A stretch of DNA of 14,455 bases from assembly GCA_002396805.1 (NCBI GenBank), contig DGYW01000067.1:1-14455 (forward strand), given 5' to 3'. Below, piece after piece: positions 1-7,062 of the stretch. The stretch's first letter is position 1. Each line of letters starts with the position of its first letter. The stretch is from Firmicutes bacterium UBA4996 (lineage in GTDB: Bacteria; Bacillota; Limnochordia; Darwinibacteriales; Darwinibacteriaceae). Position numbers and translations under genes: made by a program. A model generated the notes under the pieces. It ran no database searches. It had not been told where the DNA came from and was given only the letters and a program-made list of their open reading frames with translations.

Positions 1-1503
1 CCCCTGATCATTGATGGAGAAGAAATTCGCACAGGAGAAACGGGCAAATGTGTGATGCCCCACAACCATAACCATGTCCTGGGGCACTTTCATCAAGCCG
101 GAAAAGCTGAAGTGGATCAGGCCATTAAAGCATCTCTTAAGGCGCGACATGCATGGGCTAATCTACCGTGGGAAGAACGTGCTGCAGTGTTTATGAAGGC
201 TGCAGAGATCCTCAGCCACGAACAGCGTTTTGTCCTAAATGCCGCAACCATGCTTGGCATTAGTAAAACTCCCATTCAAGCAGAAATTGACTCTGCTTGT
301 GAGCTAATTGACTTTTGGCGCTTTAATGTCCACTTCATGGAGGAAATTTATCGTCAGCAGCCAAAATCGGTCCCCTTGAGTTGGAATCGAGTAGAACATC
401 GAGGGTTAGAAGGTTTTGTCTTCGCTGTCACCCCCTTTAACTTCACGGCCATTGCTGGCAACCTTCCAACTGCTCCAGCAATGATGGGCAACACAGTGGT
501 ATGGAAACCCGCTTCTTCCGCGGTTTACCCCGCCTATCATGTGATGAAGATCCTGGAAAAGGCCGGTCTGCCACCTGGAGTAATAAACTTTGTGCCCGGT
601 CCTGGCCGACTTGTGGGCGATGAAGTATTAGGCCATCCATCCCTAGCCGGAATTCATTTTACGGGTAGTACTGGAGTGTTCCAAAATATGTGGAAATCCG
701 TGGGCAATAACATCCACCACTACCATACCTATCCCCGCATTGTAGGAGAAACAGGTGGCAAGGATTTCATCTTTGCCCATGCCAGCGCGGATGTTCAGGC
801 CTTAAGTGTAGCGTTGGTTCGTGGCGCTTTCGAATATCAGGGGCAGAAATGCTCTGCAGCTTCGAGAGCCTATATCCCTCGCAGTATCTGGCCACAAGTT
901 AAAGACCAGATTGTGGATATGACTGCAGAACTAAAGGTAGGTGATGTCTCCGACTTCACCAATTTTATGGGAGCGGTTATCGATCAAAAGGCCTTTGATA
1001 ACATCAAGTCCTATATTGATTACGCCAAGAGCTCCAGTGAGGCCGAGATCTTAGCCGGCGGCAACTACGACGACTCGGTCGGTTACTTCATTGACCCTAC
1101 CATTGTGGAGACTACTAATCCAAAGTTTAAACTCATGGAAGAAGAGATCTTTGGACCCGTCTTAACCATCTATGTTTACGAGGATCGTGATTTGGCTCAA
1201 ACACTAGAACTGTGTAACACTACTTCACCCTATGGGTTAACAGGTGCAATCTTCGCTCAGGATCGTCAAGTCATTGTACAGATGTCCCAAGCCCTCAGAG
1301 AAGCGGCGGGCAATTTCTACGTTAATGACAAGCCAACCGGTGCCGTTGTGGGACAACAACCCTTTGGTGGCGCGCGTGCATCTGGAACAAATGATAAGGC
1401 CGGAAGCCTCATCAATCTGCAGAGATGGGTTTCTCAAAGAACAATTAAGGAGAACCTATTGCCTCCACTTGATTATCGTTATCCCCATTTAGAAGAAAAA
1501 TAG
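1..1503 (+). CDS. pruA: L-glutamate gamma-semialdehyde (delta-1-pyrroline-5-carboxylate) dehydrogenase, 5' end cut by window
   Basis: This cytoplasmic enzyme oxidises glutamate-gamma-semialdehyde to glutamate with NAD+, the second step of proline catabolism. The frame is open from base 1, and the residues before the first ATG (base 52) already match the family's N-terminal region, including the conserved run just before MPHNHNHVLG. The true start therefore lies left of the window and ATG 52 is internal. The aldehyde dehydrogenase fold is clear: an NAD-binding FTGSTG motif (near bases 658-675), the general-base Glu in GETGG (codon 748-750), the catalytic Cys in GQKCSAAS (codon 850-852), and the EEIFGPVL and PFGG motifs further on. 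The 500 visible codons fit the long ALDH4A1/PruA type. No proline dehydrogenase is visible; it may lie upstream. A hairpin terminator follows directly, so this is the last gene of its unit. Confidence 0.95.
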   Translation, partial: PLIIDGEEIRTGETGKCVMPHNHNHVLGHFHQAGKAEVDQAIKASLKARHAWANLPWEERAAVFMKAAEILSHEQRFVLNAATMLGISKTPIQAEIDSACELIDFWRFNVHFMEEIYRQQPKSVPLSWNRVEHRGLEGFVFAVTPFNFTAIAGNLPTAPAMMGNTVVWKPASSAVYPAYHVMKILEKAGLPPGVINFVPGPGRLVGDEVLGHPSLAGIHFTGSTGVFQNMWKSVGNNIHHYHTYPRIVGETGGKDFIFAHASADVQALSVALVRGAFEYQGQKCSAASRAYIPRSIWPQVKDQIVDMTAELKVGDVSDFTNFMGAVIDQKAFDNIKSYIDYAKSSSEAEILAGGNYDDSVGYFIDPTIVETTNPKFKLMEEEIFGPVLTIYVYEDRDLAQTLELCNTTSPYGLTGAIFAQDRQVIVQMSQALREAAGNFYVNDKPTGAVVGQQPFGGARASGTNDKAGSLINLQRWVSQRTIKENLLPPLDYRYPHLEEK

Positions 1504-1517
1504 ACTAACAAACCCAA

Positions 1518-1554
1518 AAGGCCTGTTTCCTCCGGAAATGGGCCTTCTCTTATT
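1518..1554 (+). terminator. Rho-independent terminator of pruA
   Basis: Arms at 1518-1530 and 1534-1546 pair over 13 positions (two are G-U) around a 3-base loop, followed by the T-rich CTCTTATT. It lies 15 bases after the pruA stop codon. The T tract is short and interrupted, so termination may be incomplete. Confidence 0.75.
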
Positions 1555-1650
1555 CACAAGGCGACTGCTAACTTCCTTAATGTTAGTGAAGGATTTAGCA
1601 ATCCGTTCCGGAATAGGTTACATGTAGCTTATTGAGGGTGGTGAAAAAGA

Positions 1651-2163
1651 TTGTTCAAGATTGGTATGCGCACCATTAAGACTGCCATAGCCGTAGCGGT
1701 GTGCATCTTGGTACTAGGTCTTTTTGGTGTCAAACAACCGTTTTTCGCCTGTATGACAGCGGTTTTTACCATGCAGGGCAATGTTGCCACCTCCTTTAGG
1801 GCCGGCCTAGATCGCTTCTCAGGGACAGTAGCCGGTGCTATTACAGGTACGACGTTCGCCACCCTTTGTGCCTTTTTGCCTATGGATCATCTGCTAATTA
1901 GAGCGATAGTCATTCCGTTGGGTGCCATGTTAGTGATTCACGTTTTGAACTTGCTACATTGGAGGGATTCTATCTTTGTGGCTTGCATTGTCTACTTTGC
2001 CCTCATGATGAAGGTTGACCAAGTTTCAGTACCCATGTACGCCGTCTCTCGTACTCTCCTAACGGGCTTTGGGGCTATCGTAGCTCTATTAGTCAACCGT
2101 TTTGTCTATCCGCCTGAAAAAGTCGAGAGTCGGGACTTAGTCGGCCTAATGAGTCAAAACTAA
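1651..2163 (+). CDS. FUSC/ArAE-like (aromatic acid exporter family) integral membrane protein, short form
   Basis: This is an inner-membrane protein of 170 residues resembling the N-terminal membrane half of the ArAE/FUSC family (the ArAE_1 type), whose characterised members export aromatic acids and similar organic anions. The start is TTG 1651: an in-frame stop lies at 1642-1644, and a GAGGGTGG ribosome-binding site sits 8 bases upstream. ATG 1666 is the only near alternative. Five hydrophobic stretches are visible (about residues 7-24, 28-45, 52-75, 83-103 and 107-125) plus a C-terminal one (about 134-155) ending in the family-like NRFVYPP. Typical members of this kind are roughly twice as long, with a cytoplasmic C-terminal domain that is absent here. 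The stop is followed at once by the next gene, so there is no room for a frameshifted remainder. The substrate cannot be told from sequence. The next gene starts 25 bases downstream, probably in the same unit. Confidence 0.75.
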   Translation: MFKIGMRTIKTAIAVAVCILVLGLFGVKQPFFACMTAVFTMQGNVATSFRAGLDRFSGTVAGAITGTTFATLCAFLPMDHLLIRAIVIPLGAMLVIHVLNLLHWRDSIFVACIVYFALMMKVDQVSVPMYAVSRTLLTGFGAIVALLVNRFVYPPEKVESRDLVGLMSQN

Positions 2164-2188
2164 TGATTACAAGAAAGGCGGAGCATTG

Positions 2189-2980
2189 ATGTTATTTGGA
2201 GCAAACACCATGACTTTCTATGATCGGCCAATTCTAGAAGCAATTGAAGTCATTGCCCGTTGTGGTTTTGATTGTGTAGAGATCTGGGTTGATCATGCCT
2301 GGGATGAACAAAAGGGGGCCAAGTCCGAAGTTATGGGCGCAACTATAGCCCAATACGGTCTGGAAACAACCGTCCATTGCCCAATTATGGACATTAATAT
2401 CACCAGTCCCAATAAGGGCATTAGGGCGGAATCTTTAAGGCAGACCTTTCGAGCCATTGATCTTGCTCGGGACCTAGAATCAAGGTTAATTGTGATGCAC
2501 CCAGGCCATATGTTTTCTAGCCGCGAACCCTTTGCTATACACTGGGTCTATCAAGTTGACTCCATCCAGAAGATCCTAAGCTACGCCCAAGAACAAGGAG
2601 TAATGGTGGCACTGGAAAACATGGATAGTAACAAAGACACAGTCTCTGTGAAGGATTGGGCTGATCTCCAGCGACTTTTTGCTGACTGCAGGAGTATGGA
2701 GAAACTGGTCACCTTAGATACAACCCATTTACGAGAAACTGAACAGGTGCTCTCCTTTATCGCCCAGGCCCGCTCCAACATTGTCCATCTTCATCTTAGT
2801 GATGGCACAATCAATCAGATGCATTTGCCCTTAGGTGAAGGGAATCTCAATCTAAGTGCGATAGCTCAAGCCCTAGGCAAAATTGGTTACACGGGGGTAT
2901 GCTCACTAGAGTGCTTTATTCCTAACGATGAGTACATGCTCCAACAGGAATTATTTAAGGCTAGAGACTTATTTAAATAA
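2189..2980 (+). CDS. Sugar phosphate isomerase/epimerase family TIM-barrel protein
   Basis: This 263-residue cytoplasmic protein belongs to the xylose-isomerase-like / AP-endonuclease-2 TIM-barrel superfamily, which includes sugar isomerases, epimerases, inosose dehydratases and endonuclease IV. Likely metal or catalytic ligands stand at the expected strand ends: His in VHCPIMD, MHPGH, Glu in ALENMD, Asp/His in LDTTH, His in HLHLSD, and Glu in SLECF near the C terminus. The start is ATG 2189, which has AAAGGCGG at 2174-2181 seven bases upstream; the in-frame TTG just before it (2186) is less well placed. It follows the FUSC-like gene by 25 bases with no terminator between, so the two are probably cotranscribed. 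It ends tail-to-tail against the sugar transporter operon. The substrate is unknown; a role in the metabolism of the imported sugar is only a contextual guess, because the genes are on opposite strands. Confidence 0.85.
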   Translation: MLFGANTMTFYDRPILEAIEVIARCGFDCVEIWVDHAWDEQKGAKSEVMGATIAQYGLETTVHCPIMDINITSPNKGIRAESLRQTFRAIDLARDLESRLIVMHPGHMFSSREPFAIHWVYQVDSIQKILSYAQEQGVMVALENMDSNKDTVSVKDWADLQRLFADCRSMEKLVTLDTTHLRETEQVLSFIAQARSNIVHLHLSDGTINQMHLPLGEGNLNLSAIAQALGKIGYTGVCSLECFIPNDEYMLQQELFKARDLFK

Positions 2981-2985
2981 AAAGA

Positions 2986-3005
2986 GCGTGCCACAATCAG
3001 CACGC
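2986..3005 (-). terminator. Terminator between convergent units, strongest for the transporter operon
   Basis: A perfect 6-bp GC-rich stem (GCGTGC at 2986-2991, GCACGC at 3000-3005) surrounds an 8-base loop. Read on the minus strand it is followed by TCTTTTTATTT, a good T tract, so it ends the transporter operon 22 bases after the permease stop. On the plus strand the tail (CCGTTTAGTGTTCTT) is poorer but may also serve the isomerase gene. Confidence 0.75.
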
Positions 3006-3026
3006 CCGTTTAGTGTTCTTGCTAAC

Positions 3027-4238
3027 CTAGCGCCGATTACCTGTAGTTACATCGAAGGCTACAGCCAGGACAAAGATTAAGCCTTTTACAACATATTGGA
3101 AGGAAATGTCCACACCTAGCAGATTCATACCATTGGTCAATGACATGATCACTAAGGCCCCAATAATGGTATTGGTCACCCGACCTACTCCACCACTAAC
3201 CGAAACACCGCCAATGTAACTGGAGGCAATGGCATCCAGCTCAAACCCAACACCCGCGGTCGGGGTGGCGGAAGCCAACCTTGAAGTGTAGAGTATTCCT
3301 GCCAGAGCTGCTAAAAGGCCCATGGAAGCGAATACCAAGAAAGTAACCTGGTTCACCTTGATTCCCGAAAGTTCAGCAGCCTCAGTATTACCACCGATTG
3401 CGTAAATATGGCGTCCAAAGCGAGTTTTGGTCAAGATAAAGTTGTAGATAACCAAAACAATAGTGACAATAACTGCAGTCCAAGGTAGACCTCGGTATGA
3501 AGCCATAATCCAGGTTGTTGCCATGATTAAAGCCGCAAGAGATACCAGTTTTGTTACGAAGATCACGCTTGAAGTGGTCTTAAAATTATATCTTTGCAGA
3601 GTACGCCTGCTTTTTGCCTGAGTATAAATTGTGGCCACAACCAAGAAGATTCCGATGAGCAAAGTTAAGAGATGAAAATCAAAATGTGCTCCCCAAGGTA
3701 GATCTGGAATGTATCCGTTGGAAAGCTGCAAAAAGGTTCTGTTCCGCACGATAATGGTTCCGGTCCCAGCTGTAACCAAGGACAACAGCCCACGAAAAAT
3801 AAACATGCCAGCAAGAGTCGTAACAAAGGCAGGAACCTTGATCTTGGTTACCAAGAAGCCTTGGTAAACCCCCACAAGCACCCCGCAGGCCAAAACAGTG
3901 GGAATCACTAACCAGACGTTCCAACCTTTCATTAACAAAATGGCTGCTATTGCCCCCGTAAAACCCGCTACAAATCCCACAGAAAGGTCAATATGCTTAA
4001 TTATCAAAATCAAAGTCATGCCAATGGCCAAAACGGCCACATAGCCAGTTTGATTCACTAAATTAATCAGATTTCGGGAAGAAAGAAACAAACCTTTCGT
4101 GGCTACGGTGAAAATGACAAATATCACTACTAAAGCAATATACATGGCATAATCACGAATGTTGCCCAGTAATAATGCTTTTACCTCGGAACCTAGACTC
4201 TCTGTCTGAACCATCGGTTTTACCCGTTCCGTTTTCAT
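3027..4238 (-). CDS. gguB: CUT2 monosaccharide ABC transporter permease (GguB/XylH type)
   Basis: This 403-residue inner-membrane permease would form the homodimeric channel of a monosaccharide importer (xylose, arabinose, galactose or glucose class). It has about ten hydrophobic segments, starting near residue 30. It also has the polar central insertion (about residues 208-226, rich in Arg/Lys) that separates the longer XylH/GguB-type permeases from the shorter RbsC type. Family-typical stretches include LVNQTGYVAVLAIGMT, DLSVGFVAGF, IYAIGGNTEAAELSGI, and SSYIGGVSVSGGVG, the last being the permease loop that contacts the ATPase. Start ATG 4238 overlaps the ATPase stop codon by three bases (ATGA), indicating translational coupling, with GGGGAGGGAG upstream. 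It is the last gene before the terminator at 2986-3005. The name follows the Agrobacterium ChvE-GguAB system; xylH would be an equally fair label. Confidence 0.92.
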   Translation of the reverse strand: MKTERVKPMVQTESLGSEVKALLLGNIRDYAMYIALVVIFVIFTVATKGLFLSSRNLINLVNQTGYVAVLAIGMTLILIIKHIDLSVGFVAGFTGAIAAILLMKGWNVWLVIPTVLACGVLVGVYQGFLVTKIKVPAFVTTLAGMFIFRGLLSLVTAGTGTIIVRNRTFLQLSNGYIPDLPWGAHFDFHLLTLLIGIFLVVATIYTQAKSRRTLQRYNFKTTSSVIFVTKLVSLAALIMATTWIMASYRGLPWTAVIVTIVLVIYNFILTKTRFGRHIYAIGGNTEAAELSGIKVNQVTFLVFASMGLLAALAGILYTSRLASATPTAGVGFELDAIASSYIGGVSVSGGVGRVTNTIIGALVIMSLTNGMNLLGVDISFQYVVKGLIFVLAVAFDVTTGNRR

Positions 4239-5779
4239 CCCGCTACTCCCTCCCCTATCTTGGTTGCCATGGCCATGATTTGTTCTTCAGTCGCTTCCTC
4301 AGCGGTCAATTCACCCGTTATTGTGCCTTCTGACATAATATAGAGGCGGTCACTCATACCCAGTACCTCTAGCAGTTCACTGGAAATCATGATGATGCTC
4401 ATTCCCTGCTCAACGAGTTTGTTCATCAATGTATAAATCTCGAACTTCGCTCCCACATCAATACCCCTTGTGGGTTCATCCAGAATCAACAGACTAGGCT
4501 CCGCGAATAACCACTTTGCCAACGAGGATTTTTGTTGATTGCCCCCTGAAAGGGTACCCACGGTAGTCTGTACACTCGGGGCGCGAATGTCTAAAGACTC
4601 CTTATATTCAGTGGCCATGACAATTTCTTCATGTTCGTTTACTACTAACCCATGCAGTAACTTGTGTAAGGCGGGCAGAGAAACATTAAACTTGACATCT
4701 TGGATTAAAATAAGGCCATTCGCCTTGCGATCCTCAGTTACATAGGCCATTCCGTGTTCTATAGCCTCCGCAGGATGCCTGAACTGCACCTTGTTGCCCT
4801 TAAGATACATCTCCCCACCGGTAATATCATAGCCAGGCACATTACCAAACAGACTGAGGGCAAGTTCGGTCCGACCCGCTCCCATGAGGCCCGCTAAGGC
4901 CACTATTTCTCCCTTACGCACCTGCAAATTCACACTGTGCAAGATTTCTCTTCTGCTCTGCCGATCCGTAACACTCCAATTTTTTAGTTCAAAAACAACT
5001 TCGCCAGGTTCTAAGCCTTCTCGTTTAGGATAAATATTTTCGATTTCCCGTCCCACCATATGACGAATTATTTCCTGTTCACTGATTTTTCGTTCCTGAG
5101 CATCTAAAGAGCAAACCACCCTACCATCGCGTAATACTGTAATGGTATCAGCAATCGAGACAATCTCCTTAAGTTTATGGGAAATCATGATACTCGTGAC
5201 ACCTTGCTCCTTGAGCTCGCGCAAAAGGTTAAGTAGGTTTGTGCTATCATCCTCATTTAGGGCAGCTGTAGGTTCGTCCAAGATTAAAAGACGCACATCC
5301 TTAGATAAGGCCTTGGCGATCTCCACTAGTTGCCTCTGCCCCACCCCGAGATCCTTTATTTTAACTGTTGGATCCACTTGGAGGCCAACACGCTGTAGAA
5401 TCTTACTAGCCTGCACAATGGTCTCATTCCAATTAATGACTAAACCATTCATTATTTCGTTACCCACAAAAATATTCTCATAGACTGGTAACTCAGGAAA
5501 CAATGCTAATTCCTGATAAATAATGGCGATACCCTGCCTTTCACTGTCAGAAATATGCCGAAATTGCTGAGTTTCACCATTAAGGACAATCTCCCCCGCA
5601 TAAGTTCCCCACGGATATACCCCGGAGAGGACCTTCATCAGCGTTGATTTCCCAGCTCCATTTTCACCTACCAAGCAATGGATCTCACCCCGTCGAACCT
5701 TAAAGCACACTTCGTCCAAGGCTTTTACACCCGGGAACTCCTTGGTAATATTCTTCATTTCCAGTATATAGTCACTCAA
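4235..5779 (-). CDS. gguA: CUT2 monosaccharide ABC transporter ATP-binding protein, two NBDs (GguA/XylG type)
   Basis: This 514-residue cytoplasmic ATPase powers the sugar importer and has two nucleotide-binding domains in one chain. NBD1 has Walker A GENGAGKST (residues 38-46), the Q-loop YQELALFPEL, an LGVGQRQ signature and Walker B LLILDEPTAAL. NBD2 (from about residue 260) has the degenerate Walker A GLMGAGRTE without the usual Lys, then the LSGGNQQK signature and LLILDEPTRGID. One canonical and one degenerate site is normal for this family. The YPWGTYAGEI segment after Walker A is typical of the XylG/GguA subgroup rather than RbsA. The start is TTG 5779 with GGGGAGGG about 9 bases upstream; an ATG seven codons in lacks a ribosome-binding site. 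Downstream it overlaps the permease gene. Upstream, a stable hairpin (5809-5835) separates it from the binding-protein gene. Confidence 0.94.
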   Translation of the reverse strand: MSDYILEMKNITKEFPGVKALDEVCFKVRRGEIHCLVGENGAGKSTLMKVLSGVYPWGTYAGEIVLNGETQQFRHISDSERQGIAIIYQELALFPELPVYENIFVGNEIMNGLVINWNETIVQASKILQRVGLQVDPTVKIKDLGVGQRQLVEIAKALSKDVRLLILDEPTAALNEDDSTNLLNLLRELKEQGVTSIMISHKLKEIVSIADTITVLRDGRVVCSLDAQERKISEQEIIRHMVGREIENIYPKREGLEPGEVVFELKNWSVTDRQSRREILHSVNLQVRKGEIVALAGLMGAGRTELALSLFGNVPGYDITGGEMYLKGNKVQFRHPAEAIEHGMAYVTEDRKANGLILIQDVKFNVSLPALHKLLHGLVVNEHEEIVMATEYKESLDIRAPSVQTTVGTLSGGNQQKSSLAKWLFAEPSLLILDEPTRGIDVGAKFEIYTLMNKLVEQGMSIIMISSELLEVLGMSDRLYIMSEGTITGELTAEEATEEQIMAMATKIGEGVAG

Positions 5780-5808
5780 TTAGCTAGCCCTCCCCTCTAC
5801 GTTTGTGA

Positions 5809-5835
5809 AGGCCGACCCGAGATCCGAGTCGGCCT
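5809..5835 (-). promoter_or_regulatory. Intercistronic stem-loop between binding-protein and ATPase genes
   Basis: Arms at 5809-5819 and 5825-5835 pair over 11 positions around a 5-base loop. In the minus-strand RNA the single non-Watson-Crick position is a G-U pair. No T tract follows on the minus strand, so it is unlikely to be a full terminator. A stable hairpin at this place usually protects the upstream binding-protein message from 3' decay or partially attenuates the downstream genes. Confidence 0.65.
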
Positions 5836-5849
5836 AGTTTCACCAAATC

Positions 5850-6935
5850 TTAGAGACCAGTAAAGTCCCCTGCGCTATAATATCCCGAGTCAATTAACAC
5901 AGCTTTGACATTATCTCTGGTAACAATCACAACCGGCGATTGTTTAGCAGGTACCTGAATCATGGTATTGTCATAGAAAGTGTCTGTGGCAGGTTCTTTG
6001 CCCTGAAGAATATCGATGGCCATGTTCATCGCGTCAGAAGCTAGAGTCCGAGTGTCCTTAAAGACGGTCATGCTTTGACGACCATCAATGATGTACTGAA
6101 CAGAAGCTTTTTCAGCGTCTTGACCAGTAATGAAATACTTGCTCACATCAGTATCTGCTGCGAATACGTCAGCAATCGAGCGAGAGGTACCATCGTTGGG
6201 GGCCAAGATGTAAACTTGACCCTTATCGGCTGCACCTACCGAAGTGAGGTGAGCTTCAGCCTTAGACTTGGCCACATTCATATCCCAGTCAGTTGTAATT
6301 TCGCCAATAATGGCCGCTTGTTGTTCTCTAGTGAGATTTTTAGTATCTTTAAGGGCTAAAGCCTGGGCGGAGTTCTTAATTACGAACGTGCCATCAGCAA
6401 TCTTAGGTTGCAGAATGTTCCATGCACCTTGGAAGAACAAGAAAGCGTTATTGTCGGTGAGGGCTCCGGCATAGAGGTAAAGAGGATTACCAGCACCAGT
6501 AGCATTTTTTACTAAGTATTCACCCATGGCTTCACCAACGGAAACACTATCAAAGGTTACATAGTAATCAAGCGCATCGGTGCCTGTAATCAGCCGGTCA
6601 TAAGAAATTACCGTGATCCCTTCAGCTTTCGCATTTTCCACTGCGATTCCAGCTGCGGCCGCGTCGTGAGCACAAATGATAATCACTTTGGCGCCTTTGG
6701 CAATCAAGGTTTCCACATTGGTTTTTTCTGCAGCAGAAGAACCTTGGCTAAAGAGTACTTCTACAGAGTAAGGCGTTGCCTTGATGACATCTTCGAAACG
6801 GGCGCGATCTTGCAGCCAACGCGGTTCATCCTTGGTGGGCAGTACAATTCCTACGTCTACACCTGCTGCAAACGACACAGCGAAATTCATCAACAAAATA
6901 GAGACAGCCAGTACCAGCACAACAAATCTCTTCAT
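5850..6935 (-). CDS. chvE: Monosaccharide-binding protein of the CUT2 ABC transporter (ChvE/XylF type)
   Basis: This secreted sugar receptor delivers substrate to the GguB-like permease. The mature chain is a type I periplasmic-binding-protein fold (Peripla_BP_4). Family motifs include the N-terminal PTKDEPRW, the ligand-facing YDRLI, TDNNAF, APNDGT, SGQDAE-like TGQDAE, FKDTRTLA, and a C-terminal IDSGYY. The start is ATG 6935, giving 361 residues; GGGAAGGGTGG lies about 10 bases upstream and the product begins with a clean signal peptide (MKRF, hydrophobic core, SFA-A cleavage near residue 23). A longer frame reaching back to 7025 would add 30 polar residues with no ribosome-binding site and cross the predicted promoter. 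There is no lipobox Cys, unlike binding proteins of monoderm Firmicutes. Exact sugar specificity (xylose, glucose, arabinose or galactose) cannot be read from sequence; xylF is an alternative label. Confidence 0.93.
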   Translation of the reverse strand: MKRFVVLVLAVSILLMNFAVSFAAGVDVGIVLPTKDEPRWLQDRARFEDVIKATPYSVEVLFSQGSSAAEKTNVETLIAKGAKVIIICAHDAAAAGIAVENAKAEGITVISYDRLITGTDALDYYVTFDSVSVGEAMGEYLVKNATGAGNPLYLYAGALTDNNAFLFFQGAWNILQPKIADGTFVIKNSAQALALKDTKNLTREQQAAIIGEITTDWDMNVAKSKAEAHLTSVGAADKGQVYILAPNDGTSRSIADVFAADTDVSKYFITGQDAEKASVQYIIDGRQSMTVFKDTRTLASDAMNMAIDILQGKEPATDTFYDNTMIQVPAKQSPVVIVTRDNVKAVLIDSGYYSAGDFTGL

Positions 6936-6968
6936 GATTCTGTTGCCACCCTTCCCTTTTTTCGTATT

Positions 6969-6982
6969 GTTAACCCCAATTG
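6969..6982 (-). promoter_or_regulatory. Operator-like GTTAACCC repeat, copy 1 (early transcribed region)
   Basis: GTTAACCCCAATTG on the plus strand matches the second copy at 7005-7018 at 12 of 14 positions. The two copies start 36 bases apart. This copy would lie just downstream of the predicted transcription start (about +8 to +21), a position suited to repression. The binding factor is unknown. Confidence 0.45.
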
Positions 6983-6995
6983 AGGTTACACCTTC

Positions 6996-7024
6996 ATTAT
7001 AAGGGTTAACCCAAGTTGTCTCCA
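6996..7024 (-). promoter_or_regulatory. Predicted sigma-A promoter of the transporter operon
   Basis: On the minus strand, a perfect TATAAT -10 (7001 to 6996) is preceded by a 17-base spacer and a weak TGGAGA -35 (7024 to 7019; 4 of 6 matches to TTGACA). A weak -35 with a perfect -10 suits an activator-dependent promoter. Transcription would start near 6989, leaving a leader of about 54 bases before ATG 6935. Confidence 0.65.
7003..7018 (-). promoter_or_regulatory. Operator-like GTTAACCC repeat, copy 2, with GGGTTAACCC palindrome in the promoter spacer
   Basis: A perfect 10-base palindrome, GGGTTAACCC, occupies 7003-7012, and the wider repeat GTTAACCCAAGTTG runs 7005-7018. Both fall between the predicted -35 and -10. 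A protein bound here would block RNA polymerase, so a repressor such as a sugar- or catabolite-responsive regulator is the simplest reading. It does not match the CcpA cre consensus. Confidence 0.45.
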
Positions 7025-7057
7025 TTTAATATATTTCTTTTTGTTTTAATATATTTC
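7025..7057 (-). promoter_or_regulatory. Tandem 13-base direct repeats: predicted response-regulator binding site
   Basis: TTTAATATATTTC occurs exactly at 7025-7037 and again at 7045-7057, a 20-base period (two helical turns). The proximal copy directly abuts the predicted -35 at 7019-7024. Direct repeats about two turns apart next to the -35 are the usual site layout for AraC-type activators, and the gene immediately upstream encodes one. The assignment to that regulator is inference. Confidence 0.65.
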
Positions 7058-7062
7058 CTGGT

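Noticed and set aside
1565..1602. Imperfect hairpin (GCTAA...TTAGC) in the gap before the FUSC-like gene
   Set aside because: The inner stem is broken and no T tract follows. The gap (1504-1650) otherwise holds only the pruA terminator and a very weak promoter candidate (TTAGCA, 17 bases, TTACAT), too poor to annotate.
5142..5483. Plus-strand open frame of 113 codons inside the ATPase gene
   Set aside because: It is antisense to a clearly conserved gene; the translation is rich in Ser, Arg and Thr with no family likeness and there is no ribosome-binding site.
6666..6983. Plus-strand open frame of 105 codons antisense to the binding-protein gene
   Set aside because: It lies opposite a well-supported coding region and has a composition typical of a shadow frame.
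6936..7025. N-terminal extension of the sugar-binding protein to 7025
   Set aside because: It adds 30 polar residues before an otherwise ideal signal peptide, has no ribosome-binding site, and would place the predicted TATAAT promoter and its repeats inside the gene.
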